Source of the DNA: Candidatus Leptovillus gracilis
Lineage (GTDB): Bacteria; Chloroflexota; Anaerolineae; Promineifilales; Promineifilaceae
NCBI GenBank assembly: GCA_016716065.1
Contig: JADJXA010000003.1
Location: forward strand, 744,001-808,000
Direction: 5' to 3'
DNA length: 64,000 bases
Numbering within the stretch: the stretch's first letter is position 1; each line of letters opens with the position of its first letter. Positions 49,795 to 58,132 of this stretch are shown here, piece by piece. The notes under the pieces are model-generated. The model was not told the origin of the DNA. It did not search any database and saw only the letters and a program-made list of their open reading frames with translations. The position numbers and the translations under genes were made by a program.

Positions 49795-50757
49795 CACCTG
49801 CGCGAATACACCGGCAACTACAGCGACTACCTGGAACAATACCTGGCCGAACAAGACAAACAGTGGGCCGCCTACCGCGACCAAAACGCCGAAATCCGCC
49901 GGATGAAGCAAGACATCATCCGCGTCAAAGCGCGAGCCTCTTACACGGAACGGCAAGTCAGTTCTGTCAGTATCGGCGGCGGAGACATCAAGCAGTCGAA
50001 AGATTTCTACCAGGGGATCGCCAAGAAGGTGGCGCGTAAAGCCAAATCGCGCGAGAAGAAGCTGGACCGTTACCTGGACTCCGACGAACGCGTGGAAAAA
50101 CCGGCGCGAAGCTGGCAGATGAAGCTGTCGTTTGACGAAGCGTCCCACCTGGGGCGAGATGTGTTGGCGCTGGAGGGTTTATCAGTGGGCTACCCCGGCG
50201 GCGCGCCGCTGTTGACGGACCTGAACCAGTACGTGCAGGCGGGGCAGAGGGTGGTCCTCACCGGCGAGAACGGCTGCGGCAAGACAACGCTGCTGCGAAC
50301 GATTGCCGGGCAGATCGCGCCGCTGGCCGGCCGGGCGCGGCTGGGCGGCAGTGTACAGTTGGGCTACATGGCGCAGGAGCAGGAGCTATTGGACCCGGAG
50401 AAGAGCGCGTTGGAGACGATCTTAGGCGTGGCGGCGCTGAATCAGACGGAGGCGCGGAGTTTCTTGCACCAATTCCTCTTCAGCGGCGACGACCCGCTGC
50501 GGCCAACGGGGCAGTTGAGTTATGGCGAACGCTCCCGGCTGGCGCTGGCCTGCCTGGTGGCCCAGGGCTGCAACTTCCTGCTGCTCGACGAGCCGATCAA
50601 CCATCTGGACATCCCCTCCCGCACTCAGTTCGAGGAGGCCTTGCGCCAGTTCCAGGGCACAGTGCTGGCCGTGGTCCACGACCGTTATTTTATTGAGCGT
50701 TTTGCGGAGGAAGTGTGGGTGGTGGAAAACGGCCGTTTGCACATCACCCTGGCTTAA
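49795..50757 (+). pseudogene. ABC-F ATPase, first ABC domain missing
   Basis: About 320 residues. It starts in the inter-domain linker (HLREYTGNYSDYLEQYLAEQ, then a charged coiled coil) and contains a complete second ABC domain: Walker A LTGENGCGKTTLLR, signature LSYGERSRLALA, Walker B FLLLDEPINHLDIP, switch VVHDRYF. The intact family has two ABC domains in over 500 residues, so the 5' half was deleted. An open frame continues upstream by chance. It contains ACGGCCGT at 50729, the first after a 13-kb gap, so it is native chromosome. Confidence 0.85.
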
Positions 50758-50991
50758 GAGATAAGACCCTGGTTGGCTGGCACACTTTCTATTTTCAAAA
50801 GGTCCGAACAACGTCCTGGCGCAACCCGGTTTTTGCCAGCGATCTACCAGGACCACAGTCCTATTGACCGTAAAACTTTGGTTATTTTATTCTGAAATTG
50901 ATTATGTAGGTGCATACAAGCCACCAGTCGCCGACCCCCAGACCTACACTTCTTGTTGAACAATTGTGCGAGAGGTATTTGGAGGTGAGCC

Positions 50992-51367
50992 ATGTCAAAA
51001 TTCGCAAAGATTTTACTACTATTTCTCATGGTAACTATAGGTATATCCGCCCACAAGGTTACCGGTGCCAAAGATTATCTCAATTCCCCATCAAGCCTGC
51101 ATAATAATACAGTAATCGAGGTTTCTGACCTTGAAGGTGGAGGAGCAAGCATAAATGCTATTGGTTGCTCAAGTTACCCACCCAAACTGTTGCGCATGGG
51201 GTAATTGTGCATACGTCAGGTGGTGTTGCCATTACGAAAATTGTCTTCGCCTTATTGTAATCCCAGGCATTGGCGTTATTTGTGCGGAATGGCAAGCTGG
51301 ATATGATTGTTGGTGTATTCCACCAGATCCTCTTCCAATTTCTATCCCATCCGATTGTCAACAATAA
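50992..51367 (+). pseudogene. Secreted Cys-rich small protein, apparently frameshifted
   Basis: TTTGGAGGTGAGCC gives a strong ribosome-binding site. The first frame encodes a signal peptide (MSKFAKILLLFLMVTIGIS) and ends at 51204 after GGGASINAIGCSS. The overlapping second frame (51155-51367) is very Cys-rich (PNCCAWGNC, RWCCHYENC, YDCWC) and reads like the natural continuation. A single-base shift around 51165-51185 would give a secreted protein of about 120 residues with about 12 Cys. No known family. Confidence 0.5.
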
Positions 51368-51430
51368 AAGTAAAAGAGAAAGATCTACACCCGTAATACA
51401 CCGTTAACAAAATAATCTAGACTTCGTCGT

Positions 51431-51516
51431 GTCATTCCGAGGAGTCTTCGACGAGGAATCTCTGCCGCTTGTAGAGGAGAGAGATTCCTCGCTCCGAAGA
51501 CTTCGCTCGGAATGAC
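51431..51516. repeat. GTCAT...ATGAC hairpin element, copy 6
   Basis: GTCATTCCGAGGAGTCTTCG ... CGAAGACTTCGCTCGGAATGAC-type right arm; inner GAGGAATCTC/GAGATTCCTC stem. Nearly perfect dyad. Confidence 0.8.
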
Positions 51517-51623
51517 AGACCAAGTGCGAAAGTAAAGAAAACTCGTTTAACAGTGTAGTAACGTTAGAACGAGAAAGAAGAGTACCTGTGAATGCAAGCA
51601 TTTTCATATCTGTTGGAGGAAAA

Positions 51624-52982
51624 ATGAAAACTCAATCATACCAGTCAAATCTTATATTGATCACTGTGTTCATTTTTATTTCAAGTCTGACATCAGCCTG
51701 CCGTTCTCAAGTGAATAAAAGCGACCGGGAAACGGACCCATTGCATGACAACGCGCCACCGCCAACCAACTTAACGGCAGAGAACGGCGCTGCAGAATTC
51801 AGCAGCGCCGCATTACCAGCCGATCCTATGCTGGTATGCCAGGATGACGCCGGTATCCAATACTGGCGATTTGACGCCAGTAGACAGGTATGGAGCCAAA
51901 AACCATCTGATCTGCTCAACTCGATCACATTTGCCATTCAGGGACTGTACCCTTTGGAAAACGACGATGGCTTTCTCATTTACGGCAACGAAATTGATGA
52001 CGCCGGACAAGCCCAGTTCCACATCTTCTTATGGCAAGATGGCCAGGAAAGGCTGGTTTTCACCGCCGAAGATCGTTACGTAATGTTGCCACAGCTAACC
52101 GTTTTTTCTTCTTCAGGCAACGAGCTTTACGCCCATCAAACGGACGAACCCTACACTTTATTCCAAATTGACACAACCAGATGCCAAACAGGCGCCTGCG
52201 ACTTCGTCATGGCCGACGAATTTCTGCTTCGCTCGCCTCTGGGCGGTAAAGAGTTGGTTTGGGACTTTGCAGATTGGACAATCCAGATAAAAGACAGGCT
52301 GGGAGAAAACGAAGGGAAAGTTGATATAGGCGGGACGCCTTTTTGGCTGAGTGAAAACCGGGTAGGTTATTTACGTCCCACAGATGGGCTGCCTGCTTTA
52401 GGCGGGACACACACAGAACTTGTCATTTGGCAGCTTGACGACGCGTCTGAGCCGCGTGTTGTGCTGGATGGGGAAAAAGCGAAAAGCGCTCTTGTTGAGC
52501 AAGGGTATGACAGCAATCCAGACGACGTTGTTTTGATCAATGCCAGGGGGAGTGCTTCTCATCCGCAGATTGTTCTGGTGAGCGCCACCGACCCAAGCAC
52601 GCCGGCGCGCGCCGTTCTTTTTGTGATCAACCTGCAAACGGAGCAGATTAGTTATGTGCCCGGATTAACTTCGGCCTCGTTGCACCAACTGGAAATTTCC
52701 CCCGATGGGCACTTTCTCGTTGTAGCGGCTTCTGAGGAAATGCAATTGTACGCTTTGCAGACGGGCGAAACAGTTCGTTATGCCTGGAGCAAACAAACAC
52801 CTGATTGGGATCAGGCAAGAAGCCACGCTTTTTCTGCTACAGGGGAATGGTTGTTGCTGCCATCTGGGGCTACAGTCTTTGTGGCACAACCGGGAACCGG
52901 GATCGTACAAGAGTTTAACCTGGTAGGGCAAACGTGTGCCTTTGCGGTTTGGCTCAACACGCCAGACGACCACCTTCGGTAG
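51624..52982 (+). CDS. Lipoprotein with beta-propeller-like repeats
   Basis: 452 aa. Signal sequence with lipobox SLTSAC (Cys near 26), a Pro/Asn-rich linker, then WD/TolB-like strands (IHTELVIWQLDD-type, LHQLEISPDGHFLVVAAS, AFSATGEWLLLPSG) suggesting a propeller on the outer face. GGAGG at 51615-51619 places the start at 51624 rather than 51588. No named family. Alone between a hairpin repeat and gene remnants. Confidence 0.75.
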   Translation: MKTQSYQSNLILITVFIFISSLTSACRSQVNKSDRETDPLHDNAPPPTNLTAENGAAEFSSAALPADPMLVCQDDAGIQYWRFDASRQVWSQKPSDLLNSITFAIQGLYPLENDDGFLIYGNEIDDAGQAQFHIFLWQDGQERLVFTAEDRYVMLPQLTVFSSSGNELYAHQTDEPYTLFQIDTTRCQTGACDFVMADEFLLRSPLGGKELVWDFADWTIQIKDRLGENEGKVDIGGTPFWLSENRVGYLRPTDGLPALGGTHTELVIWQLDDASEPRVVLDGEKAKSALVEQGYDSNPDDVVLINARGSASHPQIVLVSATDPSTPARAVLFVINLQTEQISYVPGLTSASLHQLEISPDGHFLVVAASEEMQLYALQTGETVRYAWSKQTPDWDQARSHAFSATGEWLLLPSGATVFVAQPGTGIVQEFNLVGQTCAFAVWLNTPDDHLR

Positions 52983-52992
52983 TCCGCAGATT

Positions 52993-53119
52993 TCTATCTC
53001 CCCTTCGCCTCGGTCAGAATCGCTTCAGCGCGCCAGGCTGGGGCTTGCAGAATGCCAGATAATTTAGCAGCCGGTGTCTCGCTCAGGGCGGCGATGGTGT
53101 GAATGCCAGCTTTTTGCTG
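52993..53119 (-). pseudogene. Helix-hairpin-helix-like C-terminal fragment
   Basis: Reads KAGIHTIAALSETPAAKLSG then ILQAPAWRAEAILTEAKGR and stop, the usual form of a HhH domain as in DUF4332 proteins. The 5' part is missing. Confidence 0.5.
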
Positions 53120-53173
53120 TTAGCGACCGAGCTAAATGAAGACCAACGGCCGTATTAAATCAAAGAATAATAG

Positions 53174-53208
53174 GCAAAAAAACGGGCTGCTCCAGCAGCC
53201 CGTTTTCC
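53174..53208. terminator. Bidirectional terminator
   Basis: AAAAAAA upstream, stem AACGGGCTGCT/AGCAGCCCGTT with two-base loop, TTTT downstream. Confidence 0.8.
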
Positions 53209-53218
53209 ATCCCTAGAC

Positions 53219-53467
53219 GGCCCAAAATCAGAATATGGCAGAAAATGTGCCACATTAAGCACTTTCCTCATTGATTTTAACCGTGCTTTGTGTTCATCAC
53301 TCGCCTTTGAACTGAGTCAGACCGGAAATTAAGGCAGATCGAACAAAATTTATTGAAAACCTCCCTAATACTTGGTATTTTGAACTAAATCATGACCTTC
53401 AGTGCCGAATTTGGCTCAAAATGTTATTCAATGTGGCATAAAAAAAGCCGTATTCTGATTTTGGGCC
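53219..53467. mobile_element. 248-bp MITE (GGCCCAAAATCAGAAT), copy 2
   Basis: Nearly identical to 42912-43159 (a few differences in the centre, one extra base), same ends. After it, 53468-53580 is a short AT-rich open frame that may be the end of a disrupted gene. Confidence 0.88.
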
Positions 53468-53580
53468 AAATTGATAAATACGGCTTAGAAACGTCTTTAT
53501 TGTTACGTTCTCGAAGTGTAATTCAACTAGATAACAACAATGTCTTATATATCAAAGATTGGCGAAGAAAAGTAATCTAA
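53468..53580 (+). pseudogene. Possible 3' end of a disrupted gene
   Basis: Thirty-seven codons (KIDKYGLE-like QIDKYGLETSLLL, then QLDNNNVLYIKDWRRKVI) directly after the MITE, ending in TAA. AT-rich, no family recognised. Confidence 0.3.
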
Positions 53581-53626
53581 TGCTGTGCATAATCGACTTT
53601 TCGTTAACATTATTGAGTACCATTGT

Positions 53627-53647
53627 CTATAGTGACCCCCATTGTCA
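53627..53647. repeat. 21-bp motif shared with 47343-47363
   Basis: CTATAGTGACCCCCATTGTC plus one base; 20 of 21 bases match the site at the broken end of the Rhs fragment. Possibly a shared element end or insertion target. Confidence 0.45.
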
Positions 53648-53648
53648 G

Positions 53649-53790
53649 GTTCTCCCGCGATTTGTGTGAAAAGGCGGACAGTAGCTTCTTTAGTCTACCT
53701 GAATTGTATAATGTGCTCGACTGATCAACTTGTTGTCAACGGATCAAACCATATTGGATCAAATCTGATCACATAAATTGCGGGAGAGCC
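53649..53790. mobile_element. 142-bp MITE, ends GGTTCTCCCGC
   Basis: Left GGTTCTCCCGCGATTTGTGT and right (inverted) GGCTCTCCCGCAATTTATGT match at 17 of 20 positions. It abuts the 3' end of the rifampin-phosphotransferase-like gene. Confidence 0.65.
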
Positions 53791-53794
53791 ACTT

Positions 53795-56377
53795 TTACGT
53801 TGCCAAAAACAAAACACGGCCGTTACTGCCATCAACAGTCACGATCATTCCTTCATGCAACCGGGTCATTGCCTCAGGAACATTTACCACAGCCGGGACA
53901 CCATACTCACGCGCAACAATGGCGCCATGTGACAACTGCCCCCCATAAACTAAAACTAGCCCAGCAACAAGTGGAAATACAGGTGTCCAACCTGGATCTG
54001 TAGCCAGCGTAACCAGAATATCACCACGTTGTAGCCGTGCAGCCTCGTTAGGCTGGTGAACAATTCGCACAGGACCAGTAGCCATACCGCCACTGGCCGG
54101 GATGCCTTGAAGACCCTGTTCCGCGGATAATGCGAGGTTAGGTAAAGGTCGGCCCTCGGAATCGAGCGCCTCTGGGATTGGATAGGAGCACCAGAATTCA
54201 TAAGCCTTCCGTCGTTCCGCTGTACGCTCCAATAAAGATTCAGCCGTAGCTGTCGTGCTTCCCCTCACTGCAATGTCAATTTCGTCATGGGTAAGAAAGA
54301 AAATATCCTCGGCGACAGATAGAATTCCCCTTTCATGCCAACGGCGCCCTAACTCCATAAATAGCTGACGGCGAGATAGTTCCAGCTTAGCCATAAAGTG
54401 ACGGCTGTTGTCACGGCGGCGCACCTGATTTTGCGCCTGTTGCAACACCCGGCGAAACAGAACTCTGCGGATGAGGCCCAGTTGTTTTTCCATGTTTTGC
54501 TGAGCAACTTGTGCAGATGAATGTTCCTGTTTGTCTCGTTGCCCAATATCCCCTACATATCCGGCCACTAAGGCAATAACCTGCTCTGGTGCTTCGACCC
54601 AACGGGGCAGCAAAATTTCAGGTTCTGCCGGACAACGGTGACCATGATCATGCAAAAATTGCTCAAGCAATGCCCGTACCCCCGTTGCTTCTGGCAAAGT
54701 TTGCAGTTTATCCCACGCGGCCTGGGGCGGATTTTCCCGGACAACGTGAACCAGATTGGCATCGTGCAATGCCTGAGCAAGCCGTTGTAGGGCCGGACCC
54801 ATTTCCGCGGTGTAGACACCGTTCAGGCCGGTAATTAAGGTTTGAGCCAACCGGGCATCATGTCCCCACTTCTTTGTCATCCATTCCAACGGGGCAAATG
54901 AAAGGAAAGCTCCCGTACTCACCGTGACATGCCGCTGGTACACCTCGGCGCGGCGCGGCTCCCACACAGTGCGAATAGTAGACCACACTTCTTCTTCACT
55001 CATGCCTGACAGGTCGCCCTGTTGGAATTCATCTGTCCAGACATCAATTTGCCGGTACAGTTCAGCCTCATCTCTGGGTAAGAGTGGCTTTGGGGAAGAA
55101 GATTGTCGTTGACTTTTCAACCCTTGCCAGATAAGTTGGGGGCCTTTAGTCAGCAACCGCCACGGTCGGAATCCCGCTTTAGGTGGTAAATCAGGACGTC
55201 TGCTGCCCCAGGTAGCATCAATAAAGGATGTAGGTAGTCCTAAATCGGCCACAAATTGTCGCATTCCCCCCTCATTGGCATAAATGCGCCCATAGATACG
55301 TCGAGCCATCTGCACCTTCTCGCCAGATGCTAACTGCACCTCTGCGGCATTGCCTATCATCTGTAAACTGGAAAGCGTCAAAGGGGTGACTGGATTAGGA
55401 AGAACTTCACCAAAGTTTGCCCGTGTCCACAAATCAAAGGGATGAGATATCGCCTCTTCCGGCAACCAACTGTCATCACCGGGTACATTGATTTCATAGG
55501 GTGGTAATGGCGTCAGAGGTATACGAGGAGCCTTTGTGGTGATGGCCCTACTTTGTAGAAGAAAGAAGCTGTTATTTTCTACAGCCCATTCAATATCCTG
55601 AGCAGTGCCGAACAACTCAGCGACGGCCAATCCGGTAACAACCAATTGCTGGACCTGGGCGTTGGTCAGAACAGGCAGCTCTTTCTGAGTCGTTATTTTT
55701 TCAATTTCCTTGCTATGCCGGTTCACAATGTATCGATCCGGTGTGGCCTGCCCACTTACCAAATCCTGGCCCAGACCAGGCACCGCTTCAACGACGACTG
55801 TCTTTTGAGTAAGCGTAAGGGGGTCCTGGGTGAAAAGTACACCAGAACAGGTTGCGGCTATCATTGGCTGTATTATGACCGCCATGCTTACCTGATGTGA
55901 ATCAATACCACGCTGGTTGCGATAAACAACTGCCCGCTCCATCCATAGGCTGGCCCAACATTTTTTCACAGCCTCAAGAACGGCCGTTTCACCCTGAACG
56001 TTCAAAAAACTGTCATGCTGTCCCGCAAAGCTGGCTGCCTCCCAATCTTCCGCTGTCGCCGAGGAGCGAACAGCAACCAATTTATTCCCCAAGTTGTGAT
56101 ACGCATTCAAAATCGAATCAGATAGTGTGCCTGGTAAACTGGCAGCCAAAAAGTGTTGCCATATAGTCTCGTCTGAAACAGGCTTGCCTGTCCTGGCCTG
56201 AAAAAAAACATCAAGCTTGTTGGCCGTAACAAAAGCCCAGTAAGCTTCTGTGGTAACGACTATACTGGCAGGTACAGCAAAGCCAGCGGTTAACAAACGA
56301 TTCAGGTTGACTGCTTTTCCACCAATCAAAGTAACTGAGGATAGGCTATGTGCTACCGGTAACGTGACAACGGTCAT
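53795..56377 (-). CDS. Rifampin phosphotransferase-like PEP-utilising enzyme
   Basis: 860 aa. The order of domains is that of rifampin phosphotransferase: N-terminal ATP-binding PPDK_N (IGGKAVNLNRLLTAGFAVPA, VRSSATAEDWEAASFAGQHDS, then VLFTQDPLT), a large central domain (about 315-760) and a C-terminal phosphohistidine domain with H817 in YGGQLSHGAIVAREYGVPAV. There is no PEP/pyruvate barrel, so it is not PEP synthase. Known relatives inactivate rifamycins using ATP, but many homologues have other or unknown substrates. The TetR gene lies directly upstream with a four-base overlap. Confidence 0.87.
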   Translation of the reverse strand: MTVVTLPVAHSLSSVTLIGGKAVNLNRLLTAGFAVPASIVVTTEAYWAFVTANKLDVFFQARTGKPVSDETIWQHFLAASLPGTLSDSILNAYHNLGNKLVAVRSSATAEDWEAASFAGQHDSFLNVQGETAVLEAVKKCWASLWMERAVVYRNQRGIDSHQVSMAVIIQPMIAATCSGVLFTQDPLTLTQKTVVVEAVPGLGQDLVSGQATPDRYIVNRHSKEIEKITTQKELPVLTNAQVQQLVVTGLAVAELFGTAQDIEWAVENNSFFLLQSRAITTKAPRIPLTPLPPYEINVPGDDSWLPEEAISHPFDLWTRANFGEVLPNPVTPLTLSSLQMIGNAAEVQLASGEKVQMARRIYGRIYANEGGMRQFVADLGLPTSFIDATWGSRRPDLPPKAGFRPWRLLTKGPQLIWQGLKSQRQSSSPKPLLPRDEAELYRQIDVWTDEFQQGDLSGMSEEEVWSTIRTVWEPRRAEVYQRHVTVSTGAFLSFAPLEWMTKKWGHDARLAQTLITGLNGVYTAEMGPALQRLAQALHDANLVHVVRENPPQAAWDKLQTLPEATGVRALLEQFLHDHGHRCPAEPEILLPRWVEAPEQVIALVAGYVGDIGQRDKQEHSSAQVAQQNMEKQLGLIRRVLFRRVLQQAQNQVRRRDNSRHFMAKLELSRRQLFMELGRRWHERGILSVAEDIFFLTHDEIDIAVRGSTTATAESLLERTAERRKAYEFWCSYPIPEALDSEGRPLPNLALSAEQGLQGIPASGGMATGPVRIVHQPNEAARLQRGDILVTLATDPGWTPVFPLVAGLVLVYGGQLSHGAIVAREYGVPAVVNVPEAMTRLHEGMIVTVDGSNGRVLFLAT

Positions 56378-57006
56378 TCATTTTCTCCTGTGATCTGGGC
56401 AGTAGCAGAAGCCTCATTCACCAATGTCTGGATAGCCCACACCGCATGATCGGCTGCTTCTTGCCAGGAAAGGTCTAAATAATCGGTAAATGCACGAATA
56501 ACAACTGAAGTCGCCAAAACAAGAACAATGTTCCGCAACCGTTTTTGTTCTTCTGTCGGTAAGTCGGCTATGAACGGCGTCAGCATATCTTCTACCATTT
56601 GCAGACGTTCCGGCCGTGTGGTACGACGGATGTTGCCCGCCGCTTCGCTCAGAGCTGCCGCCCGCAGCGATTCATCCATCTTGTCCGCATTCGAGTAAAA
56701 TGCTTTTATCGTTGCCAGATAACTTTCCAAATCGGGCTGTGGTACTAATGTGGGGGCGCCGATTTTCTCGGCCAGATAGGCTGGTAAGGCATTGATTAGG
56801 GCTTGTTTGGTCGGAAAGTAGCGATAAATCGTGGGAATGGATATTTCTGACGCCTTGGCGACGGCCGGGATTGAGATATCGGCCAGACCATCGCCCATTA
56901 CCTTGATCAATCCTTCCAGGATGCGCGTGCGCGTCTGTTGTTTTTGCCGTTTTCGTATCTTACTTTCGTAAGGGCGTGTCGAATCCGTATTCATGATACG
57001 AATCAT
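56374..57006 (-). CDS. TetR-family repressor of the RPH-like gene
   Basis: 210 aa (206 if the second ATG at 56994 is used). HTH: ILEGLIKVMGDGLADISIPAV, AKASEISIPTIYRYFPTKQAL; a basic N-terminal extension (RKRQKQQTRTR) precedes it. The C-terminal ligand domain is typical in length. Its ATGA stop overlaps the start of the enzyme gene, so the two are translationally coupled. A dyad covers its own start codons, which suggests autoregulation. Confidence 0.9.
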   Translation of the reverse strand: MIRIMNTDSTRPYESKIRKRQKQQTRTRILEGLIKVMGDGLADISIPAVAKASEISIPTIYRYFPTKQALINALPAYLAEKIGAPTLVPQPDLESYLATIKAFYSNADKMDESLRAAALSEAAGNIRRTTRPERLQMVEDMLTPFIADLPTEEQKRLRNIVLVLATSVVIRAFTDYLDLSWQEAADHAVWAIQTLVNEASATAQITGENE

Positions 57007-57011
57007 ATCAT
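56993..57011. promoter_or_regulatory. Candidate TetR operator
   Basis: ATGATACGAATCATATCAT: six-base arms around a seven-base centre, overlapping both possible start codons of the TetR gene. Confidence 0.5.
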
Positions 57012-57029
57012 GGATATTTATTGCCTGTC

Positions 57030-57270
57030 AAACAAGCTGTAGAACAGGGGTGTCCGTCAGATTTTTGCGTAAACGCTAGATGGGTGGTTTTTGAGCAGCT
57101 TACGGCCAAAATTAGCCTCTTGAACAGCCAAAACAGCCTGTCAAATAAGCAACCTAGCCTATTTTGTGCATCAAACTGCTTCGCATTTTGCCGTTTGACC
57201 TACCTGAAATCAGCATCATCCACTTGAAATGGGTACTTGCAAAAATCTGACGGGCACCCGTAGAACAGCG
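57030..57270. mobile_element. MITE-like inverted repeat, GTCAGATTTTTGC arms
   Basis: GGGTGTCCGTCAGATTTTTG (from 57047) and inverted CAAAAATCTGACGGGCACCC (to 57259) flank 170 bases without coding features; CTGTAGAAC/GTAGAACAG lie outside. Confidence 0.6.
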
Positions 57271-57419
57271 AGTTAGGGCGGGCTGCTGTCCAGTTATTTT
57301 TGCAGGTTGTTGGTCACAGTTCTTCCAAAACGGTGGTCGGCTCTCGTGGTGCAGATTGGGCGAGGTTTTGGAGAGTGGCAAAAGGTTTGGAAAGGAAACG
57401 GCCGTTCACTCTTTTATTG

Positions 57420-57735
57420 TTTTCTCGTGGCGTAGGTTTGGGTGGTCAACGGCCGTCACGCTCAACAAAAGTTGTGGACGGCGAACGCCACAGTCTGATT
57501 GAGGTTTTGGGGAATCATGAGATATTGGGTAAGAACAGCCGGTTTGGATAGCAAAAGTGGTGGAAGGGAAACGACCGTTTTCCATTATAATGTTTCGCAG
57601 TAGCCAGCGGCGCAGCCAGTCCAGTCAGTCCGCTCCGGCGCAAAGCATTAACAATTTCGCTCAGGCAAGCCGGCAAAGGCGTTGGTCAGGCGTCCCGCCT
57701 AACAACGTTTCCAGGCGACGCTGGCGCGATGCCTC
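57420..57735. repeat. Diverged dispersed repeat, copy 1
   Basis: Shares with 59790-60100 the blocks CTCAACAAAAGTTG, GGGGAATCATGAGATATTGG, GTAAGAACAGCCG and TTAACAAATTT-like tract, then the attC left half. Copies are perhaps 65-70 per cent alike by eye. Confidence 0.55.
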
Positions 57736-57809
57736 GGACAGCTACCGCTCAGGTGAATGGCAAAGGCCCTGGTGACCCGCGCCAGCGCGCCTGAAACTGG
57801 CGTTAGGGC
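57697..57809 (+). other. attC-like recombination site 2
   Basis: R'' GCCTAAC (57697-57703) and R' GTTAGGG (57802-57808) with inverted arms CAGGCGACGCTGGCGCG and CGCGCCAGCGCGCCTG and an irregular loop. A textbook layout. The small gene downstream (57909) would be the following cassette gene. Confidence 0.75.
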
Positions 57810-57908
57810 AGGTTCATCATTAGCGAAAGCACGTTTGAGAGCATGCTTTTTCCCTCCCTATCAAACCCATGGATGGGTTTGGTATAGATTGATAGTATTA
57901 AAGGACGC

Positions 57909-58121
57909 TTGGTCTTGATAAAGAAAGATTCAAATAAGGTTAGTGAGAACTCTCGCCATCGGCTACGGACTTATGGCTTTATGGCCGTAATGCTGTTAAT
58001 TGGTATATCTATTGGTTTGCTCCTTTACCCGCTCATAGTGTATCCAGCAATATGGTCTTGGGTGATTCTAGGAATAAGCATTGTTTTGCTAGCTATAACC
58101 TCGCTCTCTTTACGCCGTTAA
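57909..58121 (+). CDS. Small two-helix membrane protein
   Basis: 70 aa: basic N-terminus (IKKDSNKVSENSRHRLRT), then two hydrophobic helices (about 24-45 and 47-67) ending SLSLRR. The start may be TTG 57909 or 57915 (ATA/ATG absent), which lowers confidence. It lies 100 bases after attC-like site 2 and directly before an IS, so it may be a cassette gene. Confidence 0.45.
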   Translation: MVLIKKDSNKVSENSRHRLRTYGFMAVMLLIGISIGLLLYPLIVYPAIWSWVILGISIVLLAITSLSLRR

Positions 58122-58132
58122 ACAAATAGTAA

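Larger units (their letters stand above)
57007..57908. other. Long non-coding region with repeats and attC-like site
   Basis: 902 bases. It holds an inverted-repeat element (57030-57270), a diverged repeat shared with 59790-60100, two ACGGCCGT (57400, 57450) and attC-like site 2. Open frames at 57300-57551 and 57557-57775 show no protein features. Confidence 0.6.

Noticed and set aside
50992..51204. Double-glycine bacteriocin precursor (DLEGGG)
   Set aside because: The chain starts with a Sec-type signal peptide and the downstream frame looks like its continuation; no transporter or modification gene is near.
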